Positions 1 to 10,000 of a stretch of 64,000 bases of DNA are shown here, piece after piece. Source of the DNA: GCA-2746795 sp964643965. GTDB lineage: Bacteria; Chloroflexota; Anaerolineae; Promineifilales; Promineifilaceae. Location of the stretch: the NCBI GenBank assembly GCA_964643965.1, contig CAZXVH010000001.1, positions 62,001 to 126,000 of the forward strand, read 5' to 3'. The notes below the pieces were generated by a model. It did no database searches. It was not told the origin of the DNA and saw nothing but the letters and a program-made list of their open reading frames with translations. Both the position numbers and the translations under genes were made by a program. The first letter of the stretch is position 1, and each line of letters starts with the position of its first letter.

Positions 1-1102
1 GCACTTCAAATTCCTCAACCATATTTTCCGGATAGTTGGTGACCACGATTTTCAAGGGACGCAGCACGGCCATGGCGCGCGGCGCGTTTTGGTTGAGATC
101 GTCACGCAGCACATGTTCCAGCATTTCAATATCTACGACGCTGTTGGCTTTGGAGACGCCAATGAGATCGGTGAATTTGCGCATGGTTTGCGGCGTGTAA
201 CCGCGGCGTCTCATGCCGCGAATGGTGGGCATACGGGGATCGTCCCATCCGTTGACGTGGCCTTCTTCTACCAGGCGGCGCAGTTTGCGCTTGCTCATGA
301 CGGTGTAGGTGATGTTGAGCCGGGCAAACTCGATCTGCTGCGGGGCGTAGATGCCCAGATTTTCGATGAACCAGTCATAAAGCGGGCGGTGGTCTTCAAA
401 CTCCAGGGTGCAGATAGAGTGGGTGATGCGTTCGATGGAGTCTGATTGGCCATGCGCCCAATCATACATGGGATAGATGCACCATTCGCTGCCGGTGCGC
501 GGATGTTCGGCGTGGAGGATGCGATAAAGAACGGGATCGCGGAAGTTGATATTGGGCGAGGCCATGTCAATTTTGGCCCGCAGCACACGAGAACCATCCG
601 GGAATTCTCCCTTCTTCATGCGTTGGAACAGGTCAAGATTTTCGGCGATGGGGCGATCCCGGTAAGGGCTGTTTTTACCCGGTTCGGTAAGCGTGCCCCG
701 GTATTCGCGGATTTCGTCGGCGGTCAAGTCATCGACGTAGGCTTTGCCCTCTTGGATGAGCTGGATGGCCCACTTATAAAGCTGCGGGAAGTAGTCGGAA
801 GCGAAAAACAGCCGATCTTCCCAATCGGCGCCGAGCCATTTGATGTCGTCCATGATGGCGTCGATGAATTCCTGCTCTTCTTTGAGGGGATTGGTGTCAT
901 CAAAGCGCAGGTTGAATTTGCCGTTGTAGTCTTGGGCAATGCCATAATTGAGCAAGATGGATTTGACGTGACCGATATGCAGATAACCATTTGGTTCTGG
1001 GGGGAAGCGAGTATGAACCCGGCCTTGAAAACGGCCGTTTTCGTTATGCTCATCAATAATATTGCGGATGAAGTTGGAGGGGGTTGTACCTTCGTCACTC
1101 AT
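1..1102 (-). CDS. glnS: Glutaminyl-tRNA synthetase, C-terminus cut by window edge
   Basis: Class I aminoacyl-tRNA synthetase that charges tRNA-Gln with glutamine. I translated the minus strand from the ATG at 1102 and obtained about 367 uninterrupted codons running off the left edge. PPEPNGYLHIGHVKS at about residues 34-48 holds the HIGH signature, and VMSKRKL near residue 268 is the KMSKS-type loop. The FDDTNP and YPMYDWAHG stretches are typical of the GlnRS/GluRS catalytic core and favour GlnRS. An AGGAGC ribosome site precedes the chosen start. The anticodon-binding domain lies beyond the window. AACGGCCGTT at 1030 is read as Asn-Gly-Arg (NGRF) near the N-terminus. Confidence 0.95.
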   Translation of the reverse strand, partial: MSDEGTTPSNFIRNIIDEHNENGRFQGRVHTRFPPEPNGYLHIGHVKSILLNYGIAQDYNGKFNLRFDDTNPLKEEQEFIDAIMDDIKWLGADWEDRLFFASDYFPQLYKWAIQLIQEGKAYVDDLTADEIREYRGTLTEPGKNSPYRDRPIAENLDLFQRMKKGEFPDGSRVLRAKIDMASPNINFRDPVLYRILHAEHPRTGSEWCIYPMYDWAHGQSDSIERITHSICTLEFEDHRPLYDWFIENLGIYAPQQIEFARLNITYTVMSKRKLRRLVEEGHVNGWDDPRMPTIRGMRRRGYTPQTMRKFTDLIGVSKANSVVDIEMLEHVLRDDLNQNAPRAMAVLRPLKIVVTNYPENMVEEFEV

Positions 1103-1216
1103 AGCTGGTTAGCTCCTGCTTCCTGAAAAAATTTGACAAGGGGATAAGTTTAGCGAGTTCACGGGAGGATGCAATGATTCGTATTTTGTTGTCCCTGTCC
1201 CGTTTCGATTGACGGT

Positions 1217-1486
1217 TTACGGTTTACGATTACGGCTTACGATTTTCACCAAAACACCTTCTTTGCCTTTGTAAATCTCGACTTCATTGGCATCGCCAAA
1301 GGCGGAGGCTGGGATTTTTAAGCCCTCGTGGGTTACTTCTGATTTCATCACAAAATCATCAAAAGCAGCTTTGTGGGTATGCTTATTGGCGCGTTGTAAT
1401 AGCACGACGATAATGACTGCTGGGATGGCAATGAGCAATCCCAGCACAATGAGTAAAATGATTATTTCACCAAAACCCATAGTCAT
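1217..1486 (-). CDS. Small single-span membrane protein
   Basis: An 89-residue protein of unknown function. A hydrophobic helix near the N-terminus (GEIIILLIVLGLLIAIPAVI) anchors it in the membrane. The following short soluble tail contains basic residues and a small beta-rich end. The start is the ATG at 1486, which has GGAGGG five bases upstream. An in-frame upstream extension lacks a ribosome site. It stands alone between glnS and a toxin-antitoxin remnant. I do not recognise a family. Confidence 0.6.
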   Translation of the reverse strand: MTMGFGEIIILLIVLGLLIAIPAVIIVVLLQRANKHTHKAAFDDFVMKSEVTHEGLKIPASAFGDANEVEIYKGKEGVLVKIVSRNRKP

Positions 1487-1622
1487 GATTTCCCTCCAGA
1501 ATAGTGGTGGCAAGGTAGATTAAAAGTAAGGCGAACCTATGCCAAGTGCGGAATTATAGCTGAGGCAGGGGAGGTGGGCTAATTGGAGAGGGGTGGGGGG
1601 AAACGGCCGTTTACATCTTTCT

Positions 1623-1970
1623 CTACTTTAACGCAAAAATCATCTTTAATGCCTGGCTGATCTGTTCCATTTCAATACGCGATAGTTGCCCCCGTATGCC
1701 GACCAATCTGCGCCGATGATCAATAGGTCTCGTTTGTAAACAATCAGCGTCGGTAATAGCGGCTTCTGTGAGTTCAAATAATTCAGCATCTTCCTCGTAT
1801 ACTTCAGCATACAAATCTGCCGATTGTTTGAGGCTTTCCAATTCAAGTTCTTCTTGCAATTGGAGCAAGGCAACGCGAACCATGGCGCTCTTATCCTTGA
1901 AACCGTATCGTTTATAGCTACTTAGGAAATCAATGACGGGTGACGTCAGACTAAATTTAGCTTGTTGCAT
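1623..1970 (-). CDS. Antitoxin fused to a MazF tail (deletion remnant)
   Basis: A 115-residue ORF with a good ribosome site (AGAGAGG). The first roughly 70 residues look like a ribbon-helix-helix or MazE-type antitoxin: an N-terminal TSPVIDFLSSYKRYGFKDKSAMVRVAL segment followed by acidic helices. The last roughly 40 residues (LQTRPIDHRRRLVGIRGQLS, then EMEQISQALKMIFAL) instead match the C-terminal helix region of MazF/PemK toxins, which usually reads as a Thr-Val-Asp-(Lys/Arg)-x-Arg-Leu motif followed by a helix. The catalytic N-terminal two-thirds of MazF is absent. The simplest reading is an in-frame deletion that joined the antitoxin gene to the end of its toxin gene. Family identity is from memory of the motifs, not a search. 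Confidence 0.55.
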   Translation of the reverse strand: MQQAKFSLTSPVIDFLSSYKRYGFKDKSAMVRVALLQLQEELELESLKQSADLYAEVYEEDAELFELTEAAITDADCLQTRPIDHRRRLVGIRGQLSRIEMEQISQALKMIFALK

Positions 1971-2094
1971 GACAGAACCTCTCTAAGACCCAGTTTCTAG
2001 TCCCAATATTAGTCCTTATTATAGGGTTCCGTTTTTGAATGTCAATGTGGTGGCATGACTGAATAGATTATTGGTAAAATGAGGCTAGAAAAGC

Positions 2095-2168
2095 TTAATA
2101 CAAAGAAACCAGGGAACAAAGAGACAAAGATTTTTCTTCATTATTCATCCTTTCCCCCTTTGTATTAA
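2095..2168. repeat. Intergenic element with 11-bp inverted ends
   Basis: TTAATACAAAG (2095-2105) and its exact complement CTTTGTATTAA (2158-2168) bracket about 52 bases. The left part carries loose repeats of ACAAAGA. A related TTAATACAAA stretch with the same ACAAAGA pattern lies at about 60450-60480. This suggests a small dispersed intergenic element rather than a gene. It sits directly upstream of the methyltransferase at 2191. Confidence 0.5.
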
Positions 2169-2190
2169 AGCCAACCGACCCGGAGATAAG

Positions 2191-3039
2191 ATGACCCAAA
2201 AAGATATTTTTCAAGACAAAAATTACTTACGAAATCAGCAGTATCAAGACAGTCACAACCTGGACGCTCGCGCCAATTTACACCGCCTGTACAGCAGCAG
2301 CCCCCTGAACTGGCAAGAGTGGGTGTTTGACCAGATGGCGCTTCAGCCGGGCATGACCGTGTTGGAATGTGGCTGTGGTCCCGGTTGGCTGTGGCGGGAA
2401 AACCTGGCTCGTATCCCGGCCGGCTGCCAGATCACCCTCACTGATTTTTCCGAGGGCATGGTGGCTGAAGCGGAAGCGGCGCTGGCCGGCAGCAGCCCTG
2501 ATTTTCGCTTCCAAACGATGAACATCGAAGAAATCCCCTTTGTCGATGACAGCTTCGATGTGGTGGTGGCCAACCATATGCTCTACCATGTGCCCAACCT
2601 GACGGCGGCTCTGGCGGAGGTACGTCGGGTATTGAAGCCAAACGGCTCCTCTGACAAACTTAGAGCAGGCCGTTTCCTGGCAGCCACCAACGGCGCAGAC
2701 CATATGCGTGAAATCAAGGAGTTGGCGGTAAAATTTGCTCCGGAAACCGCCCGGTTAGAATGGCCGTACCTCACGTTTCTCCTGGAAAACGGCCGTTCGC
2801 TCCTTTCGCCTTTCTTTGAACAGATAGACCTTTTGCGCTACGAAGACAGCCTGGAAGTAACTGCGGTACAACCACTTCTGGCTTACATACAGTCGATGAG
2901 TTTAGTGCAGGCATTAGGAGAGGATGGGGAAACGGCCGTTGCCCAAAGCGAGGAGTTGGCAGCCTACATCGCCCAAGAAATCGAAACAAACGGCGCTTTC
3001 CACATCACCAAAGCCAGCGGTCTCTTCACCGCCTATTAG
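2191..3039 (+). CDS. Class I SAM-dependent methyltransferase
   Basis: A 282-residue cytosolic methyltransferase of unknown substrate. Motif I is VLECGCGPGWLW (about residues 55-66), the SAM-binding glycine loop. LTDFSEGM supplies the acidic residue at the end of strand beta-2, and FDVVVANHMLYHVPNL with a following RVLKPNG gives motifs IV to VI. This is the Methyltransf_11 layout of small-molecule methyltransferases. The C-terminal 100 residues are helical and probably form the substrate lid. AACGGCCGTT occurs twice inside the gene (2788 and 2931). It is followed 65 bases later by a deoxynucleoside kinase and could share a transcript with it. Confidence 0.8.
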   Translation: MTQKDIFQDKNYLRNQQYQDSHNLDARANLHRLYSSSPLNWQEWVFDQMALQPGMTVLECGCGPGWLWRENLARIPAGCQITLTDFSEGMVAEAEAALAGSSPDFRFQTMNIEEIPFVDDSFDVVVANHMLYHVPNLTAALAEVRRVLKPNGSSDKLRAGRFLAATNGADHMREIKELAVKFAPETARLEWPYLTFLLENGRSLLSPFFEQIDLLRYEDSLEVTAVQPLLAYIQSMSLVQALGEDGETAVAQSEELAAYIAQEIETNGAFHITKASGLFTAY

Positions 3040-3104
3040 AAACGTGATAAGCCTGGCAAGTGTGCCCCATACTCAGAAGAATGAACCACGCTTAGGACAT
3101 GACT

Positions 3105-3743
3105 ATGGACAAATACTTCATCACCATCGCCGGTAATATCGGCGTAGGCAAATCGACATTGGTAGACCTACTCACCCGGCGTTTGGGTTGGGAACCGGTC
3201 TTTGAAGCGGTAGAGGAAAACCCATATCTGGCCGATTTTTATCAAGATATGAAGCGTTGGAGCTTCCAGTCTCAAGTCTTTTTCCTTTCACGCCGCTTAA
3301 GGCAGCATAACGGCCTGTTGACCCTCAAAAAATCAGTCATCCAAGACCGCAGCGTTTACGAAGACGCCGAGATATTCGCCCGCAATTTACATGAACAGGG
3401 CAACATGACTGCACGAGACTGGGCCTGTTATTTCGACCTGTACCGCACCCTGGCGGCGTTTTTGCCGGCGCCGGATCTGGTCATCTACCTCCAGGCGTCC
3501 GTGCCCACCTTACGTCGGCGCATCAGCAAACGAGGCCGCGAATATGAGCAAGAAATCGACGACGCTTATTTGCAGCGGCTCAACAACTTGTATGATCGCT
3601 GGGCGGAAGGGTTTCGCCTCTGCCCGGTGCTGACCGTTGACACCAACAACCTCAACTACGTGCAGTACGACGAGCATTTAGACCAGATATGGCAGAAAAT
3701 CGAAGAGCGCCTCATCGGCAAAGATTATCTGACGTTGAAATAA
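3105..3743 (+). CDS. Deoxynucleoside kinase (dGK/dAK type)
   Basis: Salvage kinase that phosphorylates deoxynucleosides using ATP. The P-loop GNIGVGKST lies at residues 10-18, the IQDRSVYED stretch is the DRS/ERS signature near residue 80, and RRRISKRGREYE is the arginine-rich lid. The 212-residue length is usual for the family. I chose the second ATG (3105), because AGGA sits seven bases upstream of it. The ATG two codons earlier is too close to that site. Whether it prefers purine or pyrimidine deoxynucleosides cannot be read from the sequence. Confidence 0.88.
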   Translation: MDKYFITIAGNIGVGKSTLVDLLTRRLGWEPVFEAVEENPYLADFYQDMKRWSFQSQVFFLSRRLRQHNGLLTLKKSVIQDRSVYEDAEIFARNLHEQGNMTARDWACYFDLYRTLAAFLPAPDLVIYLQASVPTLRRRISKRGREYEQEIDDAYLQRLNNLYDRWAEGFRLCPVLTVDTNNLNYVQYDEHLDQIWQKIEERLIGKDYLTLK

Positions 3744-3978
3744 TTTGACATCCCCTTCAGGCAGAGGTAGACTGCTGCCTCCTGATCGGATAACTGGCTT
3801 AAACGCCACGCCGGGCCTGGCTCCGCTGCGATTGTTTTGTCTTCATACACAAACAGCCACAGATGCATTTATCAACGAGATAATAAAAGGCGAGAATCTC
3901 AATAAGATTGGGGTTCAACATGCTGCTGGGCACAAGTTCAGGCTAAACAAGATTTAAATCACGAGGAGGTGATTACTT

Positions 3979-4176
3979 TTGCCTAAGGTAGAATTACGCT
4001 CTAACGAGTCACAAGAGCAACTACTGCGTCGTTTTCGCAAAGAGGTCATGAAAAGCAAGGTTTTGGCTGACGTGCGTCGCAAACGATGGTTCGTCTCTAA
4101 AAGCGAACTAAAGCGCATTAAAGACAAAAAGGCTGCCCGCCGTCAACGTCGGACGCAAAAGCGTAAGCCAACTTGA
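3979..4176 (+). CDS. rpsU: 30S ribosomal protein S21
   Basis: A 65-residue, strongly basic protein of the small ribosomal subunit platform. SNESQEQLLRRFRKEVMKSK followed by a Lys/Arg-rich tail is characteristic of bacterial S21. The start codon is TTG, well positioned after GGAGGT. The gene is monocistronic and is followed by a rho-independent terminator. The 235 bases before it (3744-3978) contain no convincing gene. Confidence 0.95.
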   Translation: MPKVELRSNESQEQLLRRFRKEVMKSKVLADVRRKRWFVSKSELKRIKDKKAARRQRRTQKRKPT

Positions 4177-4204
4177 TCTTCCTCGTTTAAAACGTTTTAA
4201 CTGA

Positions 4205-4236
4205 TCCCCGGTCAATTCATTGGCCGGGGATTTTTT
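4205..4236 (+). terminator. Rho-independent terminator of rpsU
   Basis: A ten-pair stem (TCCCCGGTCA with TGGCCGGGGA, one G-U pair) closes a six-base loop (4215-4220) and is followed by six T residues. It lies 29 bases after the rpsU stop. Confidence 0.9.
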
Positions 4237-4284
4237 ATAGGGCGGAGCCGTTTTCATTCATTCGGCTCCCCAGCCAAAGAGATG

Positions 4285-4593
4285 TCAGGCGATTAACGTT
4301 TTGGCTTCGTCGATCCAATCTACCGGATCCGCCTGCCAGTCTGCTAACTTGGCGGCTTCTTTCACCTGGGCCGGTTCAGCGGTGGCCAGCTTTTGGAAAC
4401 TGTCGATGCCGGCCGCTTGCAGCCGGGTGGCAAAGGTGGGACCAATGCCGTTGATCAGCGTCAGGTCATCGGGCTGGCTGGCGATTTTTTCCACCATCAC
4501 CCCGTTGTGACTGCCGCTGAGCCGTTCAAAAACCAGGTTCACCATACCGGCCAGCACGGATACGAAATTTTTGGGTAGAATCAAATCTAACAT
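4285..4593 (-). CDS. Helix-hairpin-helix domain protein
   Basis: A 102-residue protein whose C-terminal half, DDLTLINGIGPTFATRLQAAG, is a helix-hairpin-helix of the kind found in DUF4332 and related DNA-binding or scaffold proteins. The N-terminal 40 residues are amphipathic with no recognised domain. The start is the ATG at 4593, preceded by AAGGAG. An upstream in-frame extension lacks a ribosome site. Its role is unknown. It could be a nucleoid-associated or protein-interaction module. Confidence 0.7.
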   Translation of the reverse strand: MLDLILPKNFVSVLAGMVNLVFERLSGSHNGVMVEKIASQPDDLTLINGIGPTFATRLQAAGIDSFQKLATAEPAQVKEAAKLADWQADPVDWIDEAKTLIA

Positions 4594-4726
4594 GGAAGGC
4601 TCCTTTCTAATAGGTAAATTATCTAATCTATGACGCACTGCATCATTATAACATAAACGGCCGTGCTTATGAAAGCCACTTACATTGTGTCGATACGATC
4701 TACAAGATCGTTTTACAAAAACGCCC

Positions 4727-5161
4727 CTATTTCAAATAGCCGCGCACCCTGGTCCCAATGAGTGGATAGGAAAAGTCATTCCCTTGAAAGGAACGGACGC
4801 CACCCCAAATGCCAACGATGATAAACACGAACTGAAACAGGAAAAGACAGCCCATCATCAGGAAAGGGAAAAAGAAAAAGAACGGAGGTTCAGCGCCGGT
4901 AGGATCTACCATAAACATGCCGCCCATCATCAAGAAAAAGCTGCCCATATACAAAATAATGCCGCCAAACATCACGGCGATTTGCGCCCCTTGCCAGGCG
5001 ATGGCCTGCATACCCTGCTGCCGCACAAATTCAGATTTTTCCCGTTGCAGCAGCCAGATCAACACCGCCACGATCAGCCCCCACATCGGCAAAATAACAG
5101 CGCCATTGGCTAATCCGGCCATTATTTTTTCATCTGAACTTGGATATTTTTCTTCATTCAT
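4727..5161 (-). CDS. DUF4870-type membrane protein
   Basis: A 144-residue integral membrane protein. The opening SSDEKIMAGLANGAVILPMW, then WLLQREKSEFVRQQGMQAIAWQ, is the signature of the DUF4870/Tic20-like family. Three or more hydrophobic segments follow, including a very phenylalanine- and methionine-rich one around residues 75-115. Members are small four-helix membrane proteins of unknown function. It is divergently oriented from the methyltransferase at 5278. Confidence 0.8.
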   Translation of the reverse strand: MNEEKYPSSDEKIMAGLANGAVILPMWGLIVAVLIWLLQREKSEFVRQQGMQAIAWQGAQIAVMFGGIILYMGSFFLMMGGMFMVDPTGAEPPFFFFFPFLMMGCLFLFQFVFIIVGIWGGVRSFQGNDFSYPLIGTRVRGYLK

Positions 5162-5277
5162 AGTTGTTGCTCCTTATGGTGGTTGCAGAGTTGCAAGGTT
5201 GTGGGTTGCAGGATTGCCACTCGCCACTCGCCACCAAATTATAGCAAACTTCGCCGATTCCGTTATCATAATCCGTT

Positions 5278-6933
5278 ATGACCACTTTGCTTTTTCCGGG
5301 ACGACACCTGCTCAACACCAGCTACCAGGCGCACTATTTGCGCCGGATCGTGCAGATACCTCTAGATCAGCTTGTCTTCTGGCAGGGTCAGAACCCGGCC
5401 ATCACCGAGCCAATCGACCAGATTGTTTTCGCCGTCACCTCTGCCAACCAGGAAAACGCCCGCTACAATCCCATCCCCTTTCACGTGCGGGCTATTGGCG
5501 TAGACCGCTTTGCCCAGGCGTTGGCGAACGCCTTTAACTGTCGTTACCGCATTATCGGGGTCCCCCATTATCCGCCCACACCCCGCTTTGCCCAGTTCAC
5601 ACTCAAGGAGATTGAAGCGCAAACCGAGGGCCGTCTGCGCTTGACGCCCCAGAATACGGTGGTCCTTTGCTCCACAACGGCCGTTATCCCTCTCTATCAG
5701 CAGGTGGGTTTCAGCATCTTACCGGCCGAGTTGAACGAGCCAGGGCGGCCGCCCACGCCGCTGATGGTGCTGCAAAAGCTCGTCGCCGCCGGCGAAGCCT
5801 GGCAGACCGACTCCAGTCTGCGTCCATTGTTAGCGTCAGCTACTTACGATTTATGGCAAGATTTCCCTGATGTGGTGCGCCGCATCTTGCGCCTGTGGCG
5901 TGACCCGCTGCTCAACGACGGAGGCGGCCTCACCGAGGAGCGCAATTACGCCGCCTACGCCTATGCCCTGAGCAACGCCGCCATCATCAACCTGAAATAT
6001 CAAGACATCCGCCCGGCCATCCTGCCCGGCAAAATCGTGGATGAAGGCTGCGCCGATGGGGCTTTGTTGGCCCTCATCGCCCGCGATTTCCCCGATTCTG
6101 ATTTGATAGGCATCGACATTGCCGCCGAATTTATCGCCCGCTGCCGGGAGCGCCAACGAGCCGGCGATTTTGGCGGCAGTTTTGTCTTCTTCCACCAGCG
6201 CAACATCACCCAGCCTGTTTTCGAGGAGAACAGCATCCACACCACCGTCTGTAACGCCACCTTGCACGAACTGTGGTCATACGGTGAACAGGCGCACACG
6301 GTGCACACGTACCTGGCTTTGAAATATGAGCAAACCGCGCCAAACGGCCGTTTGCTCATACGCGATGTGGTGGGACCAGAAGAGGGGGAGCGTCCGGTTT
6401 ACCTGTGGCTCAACCGCACGGATGGCGGCAATGACGATATTTTTCGTGACTGTGATGATCCGGCTGAGTTGGCTGCTCACCTGGAAAGTTTGTCTACAAA
6501 CGGCCGTTTCCACCGCTTTGCCCGTGATTTTCTGGCCGAAGCCAGGGCCAGCGGGCAGCGCGGCCCGGAAACGCAAATCGACTACCACCTGACCGAGATC
6601 GATGGCGAGCAGTACGCCGTCCTCTCCTTACGCGCCGCCTGCGAATTCATGAGCAAAAAAGATTACACCGCCAACTGGGACAGCGAAATGTTTGAGGAGT
6701 TTGCCTTTTGGAGCTTCAGCCAATGGAAAACGGCGCTGTCTGACGCGGGTTTCCGCATTATTGAAAACCCCAATGAGCCGCAAACCGGCTCCCGCGTTTA
6801 CACCAATGCCTGGATTGTAGAGAATCGTTGGGCGGGCAAAGTGGCGTTGTATGAGAGGGATGAGGAGAACGGCCGTTTACGTCCCCTGCCGTATCCCCCC
6901 ACCACCATCATCCTGGTTGGCGAAAAGCAATAG
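5278..6933 (+). CDS. Two-domain protein: alpha/beta N-domain plus methyltransferase
   Basis: A 551-residue protein. Residues 1 to about 190 form an alpha/beta region I cannot firmly name. Its motifs (ADQ-like DQIVFAVTSANQENARYNPI and RIIGVPHYPPTPRFAQF) recall nucleotidylyltransferase folds, but no HxGH motif is clear. Residues from about 245 form a SAM-dependent methyltransferase core with IVDEGCADGALLALIARDFP as motif I and LIGIDIAAEFI as the following strand. The C-terminal third is long and includes a DYHLTEIDGEQY segment. There is no strong ribosome site. Four AACGGCCGTT copies lie inside the gene. The methyltransferase call is good; the substrate and the N-domain role are unknown. Confidence 0.65.
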   Translation: MTTLLFPGRHLLNTSYQAHYLRRIVQIPLDQLVFWQGQNPAITEPIDQIVFAVTSANQENARYNPIPFHVRAIGVDRFAQALANAFNCRYRIIGVPHYPPTPRFAQFTLKEIEAQTEGRLRLTPQNTVVLCSTTAVIPLYQQVGFSILPAELNEPGRPPTPLMVLQKLVAAGEAWQTDSSLRPLLASATYDLWQDFPDVVRRILRLWRDPLLNDGGGLTEERNYAAYAYALSNAAIINLKYQDIRPAILPGKIVDEGCADGALLALIARDFPDSDLIGIDIAAEFIARCRERQRAGDFGGSFVFFHQRNITQPVFEENSIHTTVCNATLHELWSYGEQAHTVHTYLALKYEQTAPNGRLLIRDVVGPEEGERPVYLWLNRTDGGNDDIFRDCDDPAELAAHLESLSTNGRFHRFARDFLAEARASGQRGPETQIDYHLTEIDGEQYAVLSLRAACEFMSKKDYTANWDSEMFEEFAFWSFSQWKTALSDAGFRIIENPNEPQTGSRVYTNAWIVENRWAGKVALYERDEENGRLRPLPYPPTTIILVGEKQ

Positions 6934-6970
6934 CGAGTGGCGGGTGGCAAGTGACAGGTAAAGGACACGC

Positions 6971-7012
6971 CACTCGCTACTCGCCACTCGCTACTCGCTA
7001 CTCGCCACTCGT
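6971..7012. repeat. Heptamer array CACTCGC/TACTCGC
   Basis: Six consecutive heptamers alternate between CACTCGC and TACTCGC, the last ending in T. The complementary pattern (GAGTGGC, GGGTGGC, AAGTGAC) occurs just to the left at 6934-6955. The final residues of the adjacent minus-strand gene (Thr-Ser-Gly-Glu-stop) are encoded by this array, so the array has supplied that gene's stop codon. Confidence 0.85.
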
Positions 7013-10000
7013 TAAACACGGCTCGCCGCGTAAATACTGCTCACATTCTGGCGGGCTGAGCGGCCGGGTGATGCGCTCCAGCGCCCGCTGGAACAGGTCA
7101 TCTACCGGGCTGAGGTCGTTGATTTGGGCCGTGCCGTCAGCGCTGGCGGTGGCTAAACGGGCGCCATCCGGGCTGAAGGCCACGCTGTTTACGGGGGCGG
7201 TGTGGCCCAAAAGGGTGCGCAGCACTTGTCCCGTTTCCGTATTCCACACTTTCACGGTGCGGTCTACGCTGGCGGTGGCCAGCCGGTCGCCGGCCGGGCT
7301 GATGGCCACGCTGGTGACCGGCCCGGTGTGGCCGGAGAAACTGCGCAGCACGTCGCCACTGTCTATGTCCCACAATTTGGCGCTGCCATCACCGCCGGCC
7401 GTGGCCAGTCGGCTGCCATCGGCGCTGAAAGCGATGTGGTTGACCGGCCCCTCATGTCCCTGTAGCCGGATTATTTCTTCACCGGTGACTGCATTCCAAA
7501 TAACGGCGTTGCCGTTGTCGTCGGCGATTGCCAGTTGGCTTTGGTCGGGGGAGAAGATGGCGATGTTAACGGCCGTTTCATGGGCAAATGTCTGCAATAA
7601 CGCTCCGGTCGATACGCGCCACAAGCGCACCAGGCCGTCGCTGCTAGCCGTCACCAATTGGTCGCCTTTTTCGTTAAAGGCCACCCAGTTGACCGCCCCT
7701 TCATGCGTCAGCAACGGTAGTTGCAAGGTCCCCGTCTCCAAATTCCATAGGCGGGCGTTAAAATCGGCGCTGCCGGTGGCTAGAAGCTGACCGTCCGGGC
7801 TGAAGGTGGCGCTCAATACTGGCTGGTTGTGCTGGCTCAAATTAGCCAGCACGTCACCCGTTTGCGTATGCCACACTTTGGCGGTGCGGTCATCGCTGGC
7901 GGTAACGACCAGTTGGCCGTCGCTGCTGAAGGCGACGGTGTTCACCGGGCGACGGTGGCGCGACAAAATCAGCACATCCAAACCCGGCTCGGAATTCCAT
8001 ACTTTGGCGGTGCTGTCCTGGCTGGCGGTAGCGATGCGGGCGTTGTCTGGGCTGAAGGTAACGGCCGTTACCGCCCCATTGTGTCCTGATAAGGTGTATA
8101 AAGCCTGCCCGCTTTCAGCGTCCCACACTTTCGCTGTGCCATCGCCGCTGCTGGTCGCCATCAGTTTGCCATCCGGGCTGTAGGCCACGTCAAAAACGGC
8201 GCTGGCATGGCCGATGAGGTTGAACAGCAGCCCCTCATTTTTAAAATCCCAGACGCGGCTGACGCCATCGTCATAGCCGGTGATGATGCGGCTGCCATCG
8301 GGGCTGAAGGCCACGCCGGTGGCGCTGAAATTGTCATCCGGCTCCTCGGCCGGGTTGACCGAATAAACAGGGCCGCCATTTTCCATGTCCCAGATGATAG
8401 AACGGCCGTCTTCCGCAGCGCTGACGAGATAACTGCCATCCTGGTTGAAATCCACATCTTGCACACTGTCGGCATGTCCAAACAGGTGGTAGCGGGAGCG
8501 ACGGGCTTCGGTATCCCACACGCGCACCGTGCCATCGTCGTTGGCCGTGGCCAGGTGAATGCTGTCCGGATGGAAGGCGGCGGCGCGGACGGCGCCATCG
8601 TTGCCGTTCATGACGGCCAGCCGCTCATAATTTCCCAGGTCGTAGACAATGACAAAGCCATCGTTGCCCACTGATGCCAGGCGGCGGGTGTCCGGGCTGA
8701 AGGCCAGGCCGTTGACGACGCGGCTGTGGTCGGCGAAGGTGTGCAGCTCCTGCCCGGTGGCGGCGTCCCACAGTTTAACGGTGTTGTCATAGCCGGTGGT
8801 GGCCAGATAACGGCCGTCTTCACTCATGGCGACATCGTTCAACCAGTCGGTATGGCCGGAGAGGGTCATTTGCAGCTGCGAGGTTTGCAGCGCCCGGTAG
8901 AGCGCCTCTTCCGATTCGGCGGCGACCATGTGGTCTACGGGCAGGGTGCGGTTAACGGATTCAATGGCCAGGAGCAAGCCCAACTGCGGATCGCTTTTGA
9001 GGCGGTCTACGGCGGCGGCGGCCAGTTCACGGGCGGTGGCCAGGCGGGCGTTGGCTTCGGCTTCAGCAGCATTGGCTTTGGCTTCGCCGGCGCTGGCCAC
9101 GGCTGTGGCTCTGGCTCGTTCCGCTTCGGCGGCGTTGGCTTCGGCGGCGTCTTGCTGCGCCAGGGCTTCGGCTTCGGCGGTAGCTCGTAGATCGGCGTCG
9201 GCCATGGCGGCTTGTTGGGCAGAAACGGCCGTGGCCGCGCTTTGTTCCGCTTTCAGACGCAGCCCTTCCGCGATTTGGGCGTTATTTTGGGAAGCCATTT
9301 CGTTTTGCCGGGCAACGGCCCCGTTCCGCGCCGCCCAAAAGGCGGCCACCATCGCCAGTAAAAAGACCACCATCAAGGCCAGCGCTAATCGGGCCAGGCG
9401 GCTGGCAGACCGGTCGCTTTCTTGCGCCCGTTGTCTTTCTGCTTCGGCTAAGGCGCGGGCTTGTTCCAGTTCCCGCTGGCGGATCGCTTCTTTCTCCATC
9501 TCTTCCTGACGGGAGGCGGCGGCGCTGGCGTCAATAAAGGCTTGTTCCAGCCCATTCAGATCATGGTATTGCCGCGCCTCTTCCAGGAGCAGACCGCGCA
9601 GCAGCAGGGAGTCGGTGCGCCCCAGCGCCTGCCACTGTTCGGCGGTCGTGGCCAGGCGTAGCCGTTGGCGCTGAGCCACGCGGGATTCTTCAATCCAGCC
9701 AATAAAACGGGGCCAGATACGCGCCAGCGATTCATGCGCCAGCCCCACCTGATCATTCTCCGGGGTAGTGCCGGGGATGAAGCGCATGAGCTGCGCTGCC
9801 TGTAATTGGTTCAAGACCCGCTCGAACTGTTCATCGGGCACGACAATGCTTTGGCGCAGGCTGGTTTTGAGCCGCCGGTCGGCGGAAATACGCCGTTCTA
9901 CGGTGGGGCGCACAATGCCTAATAAGATTTTCTTGGCGGTTTCCTGGTCGGCGTCGGATAGATGGTCATAGAAGGCGTCGGCGCTGTTCGCCAGAGCGCC

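Noticed and set aside
3745..3957. A 70-codon ORF between the deoxynucleoside kinase and rpsU.
   Set aside because: It has no ribosome site and a low-complexity, gene-unlike product. More likely it is the rpsU upstream region.
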